Part shown: in pieces, positions 1 through 8,023 of the stretch
Layout of the letters: each line of letters opens with the position of its first letter
Position numbering within the stretch: position 1 is the first letter of the stretch
Source of the DNA: an uncultured Pseudomonas sp.
GTDB taxonomy: Bacteria > Pseudomonadota > Gammaproteobacteria > Pseudomonadales > Pseudomonadaceae
Assembly: GCF_913777995.1 (NCBI RefSeq)
Contig: NZ_CAJYVE010000020.1
Location: 62,001-126,000 of the forward strand
Direction: 5' to 3'
Length of the DNA: 64,000 nt
The notes under the pieces: generated by a model
The model's input: only the letters and a program-made list of their open reading frames with translations
What the model was told of the DNA's origin: nothing
The model's database searches: none
Program-made: the position numbers and the translations under genes

Positions 1-149
1 CGGGTTCGCCACAGCCGTTCCTGCCGGCCCCGGCACCGATGAGCATGAAGCTCGACCGCGCCGAAGCCGCCGTCACGCCGGATGTGGAAGCTGGTACCGC
101 CAAGGTCAGCGTGACCGCCAACGGCACCATCGAAGTGCAGATCCCCTGA
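1..149 (+). CDS. C-terminal end of a probable SIMPL (DUF541) domain protein, truncated by the window edge
   Basis: An open frame enters from the left edge and stops at TGA 147-149, leaving about 48 residues. The tail contains a Pro/Ala/Met-rich stretch and ends in an alternating hydrophobic strand (KVSVTANGTIEVQIP), which resembles the closing beta-strand of SIMPL-domain periplasmic proteins. Only the end is visible, so the family call is tentative. A hairpin terminator follows it. A different secreted beta-rich protein is possible. Confidence 0.45.
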   Translation, partial: GSPQPFLPAPAPMSMKLDRAEAAVTPDVEAGTAKVSVTANGTIEVQIP

Positions 150-180
150 TCCATACCGCCCGGCTTGCCGGGCGACAGGT

Positions 181-207
181 CCCGCCGGCTGGCGGGCCCC
201 TTTCTCT
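181..207 (+). terminator. Probable Rho-independent terminator
   Basis: The stem CCCGCC (181-186) pairs with GGCGGG (191-196) around a GGCT loop and is followed by CCCCTTTCTCTC. It lies 31 bases after the stop of the left-edge gene and would insulate the HET-C gene from upstream transcription. A second GC-rich inverted repeat sits just before it (about 157-175). Confidence 0.6.
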
Positions 208-346
208 CTCGCCGGTGCGGACACTCCTGCCGGCGACGCTTGACGATCCCACAGCTTGCGGCGCCCCGTGCCGATAGGCCTGCCTGCCCTGAACAGTAAG
301 CTCCAGTCCCGTACACCTTCATTCACCACCCGAAGAGGAATCACGG

Positions 347-2572
347 ATGACTCCTGTCATGGCACAGACTCGGCCCCTCGGCCGACGCCATCATCACCGT
401 CTGCCGATGGGCAGGCCCACCACAAGCGACCTGGCGTTACGCGTCCAGCCCCGGCCAGCGGCCCATCTGCACAGCCCCTTTGCCCTGGAGCAGCTCACCG
501 CCCTGGCGCGCGACTGCCTGGAGCCCGAATTCGTCATGCTGCTGGCCCCGGTGTTCGGCCTGGACCTTTCACCCCAGGTCTACGCCCGGCTCAGGGCGGC
601 CTTGCTGCAGGGGCGCGTGGCGTCGCCGGCATGCCAGATCGTGCAGAATGGCTTCTACCCGGCCGAGTACGACCCACAGACCCGCACCCTGCTCATTCAC
701 CTCGCGGCGCTGGAACACGTCCGGGCCAACCCGCAGCGAACCTGGGAACTGCTGGAGATCCTTCTCCACGAATTCGGTCATTATCTCGACACCGTGCTGC
801 GCGAGGACCTGGCCGAACCCTTGGTTCGCCGCGACGCCTCCGGCGAGGAGGGTGTGCGCTACGCAGAACGCCTGGCCAGCGCCGGCTGGAACACGCAGCA
901 GCCCACCCTGCTGGCCCGCTACACCGACCTGCAGGGCGAGACGGTCGAGCTATATGTCGAGGCGCCAGCAGCGCTGCGGCGTATTCTGCGCGACCACCGC
1001 TCACTCGGCATGCGGCCCTCGGGCACGCTGCATCGGCATCGCGAGCGTTTCGAAGCCACCGATCACCACGACGGTCATTTCAGCCACCAGCGTCTTGAAC
1101 AGGGGCTGTTGACCCTGGGCTTTTCCGAGATGGAGCGAGAGCAGGTCTACTTCGGCAACTGGCTGCGCGATTATTCGCAGTTGCTCGACCCCAAGCTGGT
1201 GCGGGGTCCGCGCATGGCCAAGGCCTTTCCCACGCTGCTGTCCCGAGAAGCGCTGACCGACATCGTCGACATCCTCGCTTCCCGCCAGTTCGCCGAACAG
1301 CGCCTGCAGGACCGCGAGGCGTTTCGGGTGACCGACGCCCGCCTGGGTGTCTACCGCCCCACCGAGCACATCGACAACCCCCGTGTGGAGCCGCCGGTGC
1401 CCTTCGACCCGGCCGAACGCGACCGCGACTTCGAGCCCTGGGTGCTGCCTGAGGACGAAGCGCTGCAGGTCGACCCGCAAACATCCATGAAGCGTTATAT
1501 CCAGCGCTCGGTGGACTACCTGCAGGAACAGTTGCGCGTCGCCATGCAGGCCGGGCGCAACAGCGACGGCCTGCACGCCTTCGGCGCCGCGCTGCATGTC
1601 CTTGAAGACCTGTTCGCCCACTCCAACTTCGTCGAACTGGCGCTCAACAAGCTGGGCCACGCCGTGCTGCCCTGGACCTCTCCGGCACAGTGCCGTCACG
1701 GGCTGCCGCTGGTGACCGGGCGCTTCGCCGGCGCTGACGTCATCGCCAGCCTGGCACCGCCCGTGGCGCGCCTGGTCGCCCCGGCGCAGAACTGGGCATT
1801 CACCCTCGCCCAGCCGGGGCAGCGCTCCGACAACGAATTGATGTTGCTGGTGCTGCTGCGCGAACACCCGGACCCGCGCTACCTCAAGGACTACAGCCGC
1901 TGGCTGGAATTCTGCGATGAAGTCAGGGCCAGCAAGCTCTATCCCCTCGTCAAGTTCAAGGCCTGGGCCGAAGCCGCGCCGCTGCGCCTGCTCAACAACG
2001 CCTGGAACGAAGTGCAGCGTGGCCTGCTGAGACTGCTCGGCAACCAGGTCGACGAGGCACAGATCCTGCTGGGCGGCGACCCGAACCGTAACGGCTCCAC
2101 CGACCCTACGCATTCGCAACTGGCCAAGGATCACGGCGACCATCCGTTGCACGAAGCCGCCGCGCTGCTGGCCGAGCGAGCCGTCATGCGCGTCGCCCAG
2201 GCCATGCTCGCGCACTGGAACGGCCAGCCGGAAGAAGACCCGCTGGCCCTGGCGGCCAGTTACTTCGCCCACCCGCAAGACACCGACTGGCAGGACGAAC
2301 TGCTGGCCGAATGGGCCCTGGCGAATCCGGCACGGGTCGAGCAGGCCAGCTCGCTCAGCGACCTGAAGAAACTCCAGGATCAGGCCTTCCAGCACAGCCT
2401 GGGCGCCCTGCAGCACCTGGCCGAAGAGACCCAGGCCACCTGGCACTACCTGCAGCGCACCTTCGAAAGCTGGCTGGCGCAATGGCCAGACTTCAAGGAG
2501 TCGGAGCTGTGGAAATGGCTGGGCGATCGACTCGATGGCGCCGAACCGCCACCGCTGGGGTTAGAACCGTGA
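347..2572 (+). CDS. HET-C-like protein with N-terminal HExxH (zincin-like) motif; PhcA-type
   Basis: 741 aa. The central and C-terminal part carries HET-C family signatures: NWLRDYSQ at residues 271-278 and HVLEDLFAHSNFVE at 417-430. HET-C proteins are known from filamentous fungi (heterokaryon incompatibility) and from pseudomonads; the P. syringae homologue PhcA was reported to trigger cell death when expressed in Neurospora crassa. Upstream of this, residues 141-145 read HEFGH inside LLEILLHEFGHYLD, the pattern of a zinc metallopeptidase active-site helix, so the protein may be a protease/HET-C fusion. No signal peptide or transmembrane segment is evident. The start has an AGAGGAA ribosome site 6-7 bases upstream. 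It appears monocistronic. The HET-C assignment is firm; enzymatic activity is inference. Confidence 0.8.
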   Translation: MTPVMAQTRPLGRRHHHRLPMGRPTTSDLALRVQPRPAAHLHSPFALEQLTALARDCLEPEFVMLLAPVFGLDLSPQVYARLRAALLQGRVASPACQIVQNGFYPAEYDPQTRTLLIHLAALEHVRANPQRTWELLEILLHEFGHYLDTVLREDLAEPLVRRDASGEEGVRYAERLASAGWNTQQPTLLARYTDLQGETVELYVEAPAALRRILRDHRSLGMRPSGTLHRHRERFEATDHHDGHFSHQRLEQGLLTLGFSEMEREQVYFGNWLRDYSQLLDPKLVRGPRMAKAFPTLLSREALTDIVDILASRQFAEQRLQDREAFRVTDARLGVYRPTEHIDNPRVEPPVPFDPAERDRDFEPWVLPEDEALQVDPQTSMKRYIQRSVDYLQEQLRVAMQAGRNSDGLHAFGAALHVLEDLFAHSNFVELALNKLGHAVLPWTSPAQCRHGLPLVTGRFAGADVIASLAPPVARLVAPAQNWAFTLAQPGQRSDNELMLLVLLREHPDPRYLKDYSRWLEFCDEVRASKLYPLVKFKAWAEAAPLRLLNNAWNEVQRGLLRLLGNQVDEAQILLGGDPNRNGSTDPTHSQLAKDHGDHPLHEAAALLAERAVMRVAQAMLAHWNGQPEEDPLALAASYFAHPQDTDWQDELLAEWALANPARVEQASSLSDLKKLQDQAFQHSLGALQHLAEETQATWHYLQRTFESWLAQWPDFKESELWKWLGDRLDGAEPPPLGLEP

Positions 2573-2666
2573 GTACTGACGAGCGAACCATCTGATCTTG
2601 TAGGCAAAGCCACCAGTGCGGCATGCTCCATCGACACGCCAATCCACGCCCGACGATGGGGAATTC

Positions 2667-4268
2667 ATGGACAAGACCGTCTTCAAACCCTTGCTGCTGA
2701 CCACCGCACTGCTGGCCTGCGCGCCCTTGGCCCAGGCCGCCAGTACCCTGGTGTACTGCTCCGAGGCCAGCCCCGCCGGCTTCGACCCCAGCCAGTACAC
2801 CAGCGGCACCGACTTCGACGCCTCGGCGGAAACTGTGTTCAACCGCCTGACCCAGTTCAAGCGTGGCGGCACCGAGGTCGAACCGGGGCTGGCCACCGAT
2901 TGGCAGGTGGCCAGTGACGGGCTGAGCTACACCTTCCACCTGCGCAAGGGCGTGAAATTCCATACCACCGACTACTTCACCCCCAGCCGCGACTTCAATG
3001 CCGACGACGTGCTGTTCACCTTCAATCGCCTGCTCGACCCCGAACAGCCGTTTCGCAAGGCCTACCCTTCGGAATCGCCCTACTTCACCGACATGGGTCT
3101 GAACACCACGATCAAGAGCGTGGAGAAGCTCGACGACTACAGCGTGCGCTTCAACCTCAACAATGTGGATGCCGCCTTCGTACAGAACCTGGCGATGAGC
3201 TTCGCCTCGATCCAGTCTGCCGAGTACGCCGCCAAGCTGCTCAAGGAAGGCAAGGCCGGCGAGCTGAACCAGAAGCCGATCGGCACCGGGCCGTTCGTGT
3301 TCAAGCGCTACCAGAAGGACGCGCAGATCCGCTACACCGCCAACAAGCAGTACTGGAAACCCGAAGACGTGAAGATCGACAACCTGATCTTCTCGATCAA
3401 CACCGACGCCGCCGTGCGCCTGCAGAAGCTCAAGGCCGGCGAATGCCAGGTCAGCGGCTACCCGCGCCCCGAAGACATCGAGGTGGCCGAGAAGGACCCG
3501 AATCTCAAGGTGCTCAGCCAGCCGGGCTTCAACCTGGGCTTCCTGGCCTACAACGTGACCCATGCGCCGCTCGACCAGCTGAAAGTGCGCCAGGCACTGG
3601 ACATGGCCATCGACAAGCCAGCGATCATCAAGGCCGTGTACCGCAGTGCCGGGCAACTCGCCGAAAACGCTCTGCCGCCCGGCCAGTGGGGCTTCGATCC
3701 GAAGATCAAGGACGCCCCGCACGACCCGCAAAAGGCCCGGCAACTGCTCAAGGAAGCCGGCGTCGCCCCCGGCACGCAGATCAACCTGTGGGCCATGACC
3801 GTGCAGCGCGCCTCCAACCCCAACGCCCGGCTCTCGGCGCAGATGATTCAGGCCGACTGGGACAAGATCGGCATCAAGGCCAACATCGTCAGCTATGAGT
3901 GGGGCGAGTACATCAAGCGCGCCAAGGCCGGCGAGCACGACGTGATGATCTACGGCTGGACCGGCGACAACGGTGACCCGGACAACTGGCTGGGCGTGCT
4001 GTACAGCTGCGCGGCGGTCAAGGGCAGCAACTACGCCAAGTGGTGCGACCCGGCCTATGACAAGCTGGTCACCCAGGCCAAGACCACCAGCAACCGCGAC
4101 GAGCGCATCAAGCTGTATCAGCAGGCCCAGCAGATCCTCAAGGCCCAGGTGCCGATCACCCCGATCGCCAACTCCCGGGTGTTCCAGCCCATGCGCAAGG
4201 AAGTGCAGGACTTCCGCATCAGCCCGTTCGGCCTGACGCCCTTCTACGGCGTGAGCCTGAGCCGCTGA
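2667..4268 (+). CDS. dppA: Dipeptide ABC transporter substrate-binding protein (DppA paralogue 1)
   Basis: 533 aa, family 5 extracytoplasmic solute-binding protein. A signal peptide (about residues 1-24, ending AQA) precedes the mature start, which has the DppA-type motif YCSEASPAGFDP. Four cysteines (YCSEA, ECQV, YSCAA, KWCDP) match the two disulfides of E. coli DppA. The GDNGDPDN loop (about 433-440) contains the aspartate that binds the peptide alpha-amino group in DppA. It should capture di- or short peptides in the periplasm and deliver them to DppBCDF. The start at 2667 is preferred over 2616 because it gives a clean signal peptide and has a GATGGGG ribosome site. It is the first of four tandem paralogues. 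Confidence 0.9.
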   Translation: MDKTVFKPLLLTTALLACAPLAQAASTLVYCSEASPAGFDPSQYTSGTDFDASAETVFNRLTQFKRGGTEVEPGLATDWQVASDGLSYTFHLRKGVKFHTTDYFTPSRDFNADDVLFTFNRLLDPEQPFRKAYPSESPYFTDMGLNTTIKSVEKLDDYSVRFNLNNVDAAFVQNLAMSFASIQSAEYAAKLLKEGKAGELNQKPIGTGPFVFKRYQKDAQIRYTANKQYWKPEDVKIDNLIFSINTDAAVRLQKLKAGECQVSGYPRPEDIEVAEKDPNLKVLSQPGFNLGFLAYNVTHAPLDQLKVRQALDMAIDKPAIIKAVYRSAGQLAENALPPGQWGFDPKIKDAPHDPQKARQLLKEAGVAPGTQINLWAMTVQRASNPNARLSAQMIQADWDKIGIKANIVSYEWGEYIKRAKAGEHDVMIYGWTGDNGDPDNWLGVLYSCAAVKGSNYAKWCDPAYDKLVTQAKTTSNRDERIKLYQQAQQILKAQVPITPIANSRVFQPMRKEVQDFRISPFGLTPFYGVSLSR

Positions 4269-4279
4269 CCCCACCCTGC

Positions 4280-4302
4280 GGGCCCGGTAACACACCGGGC
4301 CC
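4280..4302 (+). terminator. Strong hairpin after the first dppA
   Basis: Perfect 9-bp inverted repeat GGGCCCGGT (4280-4288) / ACCGGGCCC (4294-4302) with a 5-base loop, 11 bases after the stop codon. No U-tract follows, so it may protect the 3' end of the mRNA or cause partial termination. The rest of the 276-base gap to the next dppA is relatively AT-rich (about 4310-4540), fitting a promoter for the second paralogue, but no clear -35/-10 pair could be fixed. Confidence 0.5.
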
Positions 4303-4544
4303 CATTCGGGTGCATCGTACACACCGGCCCGATACATTTTGATGCACGTTAGGCGTAAACTCCGCCGCGCAAACGATCAACCGGGCAGACTTTGTACACA
4401 TTTGCGACATTCCTGTACGAACGTCCCATCCTGGCGCGCTTATCTGACGTCAGTTTTCCAATTTGGGTATATACCCTGCATGACGCCCTTTCTGGTGCAG
4501 CGCATTGCTGCCCGAATCCAAAGTGACAATAAATTGAGGCCAAC

Positions 4545-6167
4545 ATGCTCAAACACGCGCTTGTTCCGTTTTTCGTCAGTGCCGGCCTGCTGGCCGGCGC
4601 GCCCCTCGCACAGGCCGCCGGTAACCTGGTGTTCTGCTCCGAAGGCAGCCCTGCCGGCTTCGACCCTGCCCAGTACGTGGCCGGGACCGATTTCGATGCC
4701 AGTGCCGAAACGATCTTCAACCGCCTGACCCAGTTTGAGCGTGGTGGCACCGCTGTCGTACCGGGCCTGGCGACCAGCTGGGACATCGCTCCGGACCTGC
4801 TCACCTACACCTTCCACCTGCGCAAGGGCGTGAAGTTCCACACCACCCCGTGGTTCAAGCCTAGCCGCGACTTCAACGCCGACGACGTGCTGTTCACCTT
4901 CAACCGCATGATCGACAAGGACCAGCCGTTCCGTAAGGCCTACCCGACCGAGTTCCCGTACTTCACCGACATGGGCATGGACACCAACATCAAGCAGATC
5001 GAAAAGCTCGATGACTACACGGTCAAATTCAGCCTCAACACCGTCGACGCCGCGTTCATCCAGAACCTGGCCATGAGCTTCGCCTCGATCCAGTCCGCCG
5101 AGTACGCCGCCAAGCTGCTCAAGGAAGGCAAGCCCGAAGAGATCAACCAGAAGCCGGTCGGCACTGGCCCGTTCGTGTTCAAGAGCTACCAGAAGGACTC
5201 CAACATCCGCTACACCGGCAACAAGGAATACTGGAACCCTTCCGACGTTCGCGTCGACAACCTGATCTTCGCCATCACCACCGACCCGTCGGTGCGCATG
5301 CAGAAGCTCAAGCGCAACGAATGCCAGGTCACCGCCTATCCGCGCCCGGCCGACCTCGAAGGTCTCAAGGCCGACAAGAACCTGCAGATGCCCGAGCAGG
5401 CCGGCTTCAACCTCGGCTATATCGCCTATAACGTCTCCGACAAGGTCAAGGGCAGCGATGCCCCCAACCCGCTGGCCCAGCTGAAAGTGCGCCAGGCGCT
5501 GGACATGTCGGTCAACAAGCCGGCGATCATCAGCGCGGTGTACCAGGGCGCGGGGCAACTGGCGGTCAACGCCATGCCGCCGACCCAGTGGTCCTACGAC
5601 ACCACCATCAAGGATGCCCCGTACGACCTGGAGAAGGCCAAGGCCCTGCTCAAGGAAGCCGGCATCAAGGAAGGCACCGAGATCTCCCTGTGGGCGATGC
5701 CGGTCCAGCGTCCGTACAACCCCAACGCGCGCCTGATGGCCGAGCTGATCCAGGCCGACTGGAAGAAGATCGGTATCAACGCCAAGATCGTCAGCTACGA
5801 GTGGGGTGAGTACCTCAAGCGCGCCAAGGCCGGCGAAATCGGCGCCATGCTGATCGGCTGGAGCGGCGACAACGGTGACCCGGACAACTGGCTGGGCACC
5901 CTGTTCGGCTGCGACGCGGTCAACGGCAACAACTACTCCAAGTGGTGCGATGCCTCCTTCGACAAGCTGATCAAGCAGGCCAAGTCCACGCCGGGCCAGG
6001 ACCAGCGCACCGTGCTGTACAAGCAGGCGCAGCACATCCTGAAAGACGCGGTACCGATGACCCCCATCGCGCACTCCACCGTGTACCAGCCGATGCGCGC
6101 CAACGTGCTGGACTTCAAGATCAGCCCGTTCGGCCTCAACTCCTTCTATGGCGTGGGCGTGAAGTGA
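4545..6167 (+). CDS. dppA: Dipeptide ABC transporter substrate-binding protein (DppA paralogue 2)
   Basis: 540 aa, family 5 solute-binding protein close to the preceding one. Signal peptide MLKHALVPFFVSAGLLAGAPLA.., cleavage near AQAA (about residue 25). It keeps FCSEGSPAGFDP, the four DppA cysteines and GDNGDPDN (about 441-448). Compared with paralogue 1 it has a short insertion around residue 300 (VSDKVKGSDAPNPLAQL). The motifs WAMPVQRPYNPNAR and SYEWGEYLKRAK are nearly as in E. coli DppA, so dipeptide binding is likely. It has its own GAGG ribosome site and a 276-base upstream gap, which suggests a separate promoter from paralogue 1. Confidence 0.9.
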   Translation: MLKHALVPFFVSAGLLAGAPLAQAAGNLVFCSEGSPAGFDPAQYVAGTDFDASAETIFNRLTQFERGGTAVVPGLATSWDIAPDLLTYTFHLRKGVKFHTTPWFKPSRDFNADDVLFTFNRMIDKDQPFRKAYPTEFPYFTDMGMDTNIKQIEKLDDYTVKFSLNTVDAAFIQNLAMSFASIQSAEYAAKLLKEGKPEEINQKPVGTGPFVFKSYQKDSNIRYTGNKEYWNPSDVRVDNLIFAITTDPSVRMQKLKRNECQVTAYPRPADLEGLKADKNLQMPEQAGFNLGYIAYNVSDKVKGSDAPNPLAQLKVRQALDMSVNKPAIISAVYQGAGQLAVNAMPPTQWSYDTTIKDAPYDLEKAKALLKEAGIKEGTEISLWAMPVQRPYNPNARLMAELIQADWKKIGINAKIVSYEWGEYLKRAKAGEIGAMLIGWSGDNGDPDNWLGTLFGCDAVNGNNYSKWCDASFDKLIKQAKSTPGQDQRTVLYKQAQHILKDAVPMTPIAHSTVYQPMRANVLDFKISPFGLNSFYGVGVK

Positions 6168-6173
6168 TGCACG

Positions 6174-6217
6174 GGTTCCGGACATGGAGCCGCTTGCCAG
6201 GCGCCGTGTCCGGAACC
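6174..6217. repeat. Long inverted repeat between dppA paralogues 2 and 3
   Basis: A perfect 11-bp inverted repeat, GGTTCCGGACA (6174-6184) and TGTCCGGAACC (6207-6217), separated by 22 bases, starts 7 bases after the stop of the second dppA. There is no U-run. It can form a stable mRNA hairpin that may protect the upstream transcript or attenuate read-through. Confidence 0.55.
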
Positions 6218-6256
6218 GCTCCAAAGACGTTTCCTACAAGACTTGCATCCATTGGA

Positions 6257-6286
6257 CCGACATACCGCACGTATCGTCCGACATAC
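6257..6286. promoter_or_regulatory. Direct repeat CCGACATAC, 21-bp spacing, upstream of third dppA
   Basis: CCGACATAC occurs at 6257-6265 and again at 6278-6286. The start-to-start distance of 21 bp is two helical turns, so a dimeric or tandem-binding regulator would meet both on one DNA face. It lies about 100 bases before the third dppA start, where a promoter is expected. The binding factor is unknown. Confidence 0.35.
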
Positions 6287-6382
6287 AGTGCAACGCTCAA
6301 GTCGCCGGCCCCAGGCATGGCGTGACGAGCCCACGGCCAAGACGAGCACCCGACTCGCCTGTGCCATGAGAAAGGGAAAATC

Positions 6383-7981
6383 ATGCGCTCGATCATCATG
6401 AAGACATCACTCATCAGCCTGGCCCTGCTGGCCGGTTCTCCCGCCGCCATCGCCGCCAACAGCCTGGTGTTCTGTTCCGAAGCCAGTCCGTCGGGCTTCG
6501 ACAACGCCCAGTACACCTCGGCCACCGACGGCGATGCCGCCTACCCGCTGTACAACCGCCTGGCCGAATTCGAAAAGGGCGGCACCGTCGCCGTGCCGGC
6601 ATTGGCCAAGTCCTGGGACGTTTCCCCCGACGGCCTGGTGTATACCTTTCACCTGCGTGAAGGCGTGAAGTTCCACAGCAACGCGCAGTTCAAGCCAAGC
6701 CGCGAATTCAATGCCGATGACGTGCTGTTCACGTTCAACCGCATGCTCAAGGCAGACCATCCGTTCCGTGTCGCCTACCCCACTGAATTCCCCTATTTCA
6801 CCGGCATGGGCCTGGACAAGAAGATCCGCTCGGTGGAAAAGACCGACCCCATGACCGTGGTCTTCACCCTCAATACCGTCGATGCCGCGTTCATCCAGAA
6901 CCTGGCGATGAACTTCGCCTCGATTCTCTCCGCCGAGTACGCCGAGCAGCTGATGGCCGCCGGCAAGGCTCGCGACATCAACCAGCTGCCGATCGGCACC
7001 GGGCCGTTCACCTTCCAGCGCTACCAGAAGGACGCGCAGATCCGCTACAAGGGCAACCCGGACTACTGGGACCCGCAGCAGGTCAAGCTCGACCAGTTGA
7101 TCTTCTCCATCAATACCGACCCATCGGTGCGCTTGCAGAAGCTGCGCAAGAACGAATGCCAGGTCACCCTGCACCCGCGTCCGGCCGACGTCCCCGCGCT
7201 CAAGCAGGACCCACAGCTGAAAGTCCTGGAAAGCCCCGGCTACAACCTCGGCTATATCAGCTACAACGTGCGCCACGCGCCGCTGGGCAACCTGCAGGTG
7301 CGCCAGGCGCTGGACATGGCGGTGAACAAGCAGGCGATTCTCGACGCCGTCTACCAGGGCGCCGGGCAACTGGCGGTCAATGGCATGCCGCCGACCCAAT
7401 GGTCCTATGACAGCAGCATCAAGGACGCGCCCTTCGACCCGGACAAGGCGCGCCAGATGCTGCGCGACGCCGGGGTCAAGGAAGGCACCGAGCTGACCCT
7501 GTGGGCCATGCCCGTGCAGCGTCCCTACAACCCCAACGCGCGGCTGATGGCCGAAATGCTCCAGGCCGACTGGGCCAAGGTGGGCATCAAGGTACGCATC
7601 GTCAGCTACGAATGGGGCGAATACCTCAAGCGCACCAAGAACGGCGAACACGACATTTCGCTGATCGGCTGGACCGGCGACAACGGTGACCCGGACAACT
7701 GGCTGGGCACCCTCTACAGCTGCGCCGCCATCGGCGGCAACAACTACTCGATGTGGTGCGACGAGCAGTACGACAAGCTGATCAAGGCCGCGATTGCCAC
7801 CACCGACCGCGACAAGCGCACCGCGCTGTACCAGCAGGCGCAACGCTACCTGAAGCAGCAGGTGCCGATCACGCCTATCGCCCACTCCACCGTCAGCCAG
7901 CCGCTGCGGGCCAATGTCCAGGGCTTCGAAGTCAGCCCTTTCGGACGCAACAGCTTTTTCGGCGTGAGCCTGGCGGACTGA
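6383..7981 (+). CDS. dppA: Dipeptide ABC transporter substrate-binding protein (DppA paralogue 3)
   Basis: 532 aa, family 5 solute-binding protein. Signal peptide MRSIIMKTSLISLALLAGSP.. with cleavage near AIAA (about residue 24). FCSEASPSGFDN, NECQV, YSCAA and MWCDE give the four conserved cysteines, and GDNGDPDN is at about 431-438. WAMPVQRPYNPNAR and SYEWGEYLKR are retained. The start has a GAAAGGG ribosome site; an internal Met at codon 6 is possible. A 215-base gap upstream with a hairpin and a repeated motif suggests independent control. Only 42 bases separate it from the fourth paralogue, so these two are probably cotranscribed. Confidence 0.9.
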   Translation: MRSIIMKTSLISLALLAGSPAAIAANSLVFCSEASPSGFDNAQYTSATDGDAAYPLYNRLAEFEKGGTVAVPALAKSWDVSPDGLVYTFHLREGVKFHSNAQFKPSREFNADDVLFTFNRMLKADHPFRVAYPTEFPYFTGMGLDKKIRSVEKTDPMTVVFTLNTVDAAFIQNLAMNFASILSAEYAEQLMAAGKARDINQLPIGTGPFTFQRYQKDAQIRYKGNPDYWDPQQVKLDQLIFSINTDPSVRLQKLRKNECQVTLHPRPADVPALKQDPQLKVLESPGYNLGYISYNVRHAPLGNLQVRQALDMAVNKQAILDAVYQGAGQLAVNGMPPTQWSYDSSIKDAPFDPDKARQMLRDAGVKEGTELTLWAMPVQRPYNPNARLMAEMLQADWAKVGIKVRIVSYEWGEYLKRTKNGEHDISLIGWTGDNGDPDNWLGTLYSCAAIGGNNYSMWCDEQYDKLIKAAIATTDRDKRTALYQQAQRYLKQQVPITPIAHSTVSQPLRANVQGFEVSPFGRNSFFGVSLAD

Positions 7982-8023
7982 TCCGCCGGGCATGACTCAC
8001 GGGCGAGCAAAGGAGCACCGACC

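Noticed and set aside
256-1098. 280-codon plus-strand frame overlapping the HET-C gene
   Set aside because: Pro/Arg/Ala-rich out-of-frame translation; the HET-C frame has the ribosome site and the domain signatures.
1001-2482. 493-codon minus-strand frame opposite the HET-C gene, considered as a possible immunity gene
   Set aside because: Low-complexity antisense composition and no start signal. No immunity-like gene was found next to the HET-C gene.
2493-4337. 614-codon minus-strand frame opposite the first dppA, with similar frames opposite the other three
   Set aside because: All four arise because the paralogues share codon usage; their mutual similarity reflects the sense genes, not a second gene family.
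6174-6382. Possible riboswitch or small RNA in the gap before the third dppA
   Set aside because: Only a simple hairpin and a short direct repeat are visible; no known riboswitch core was recognised.
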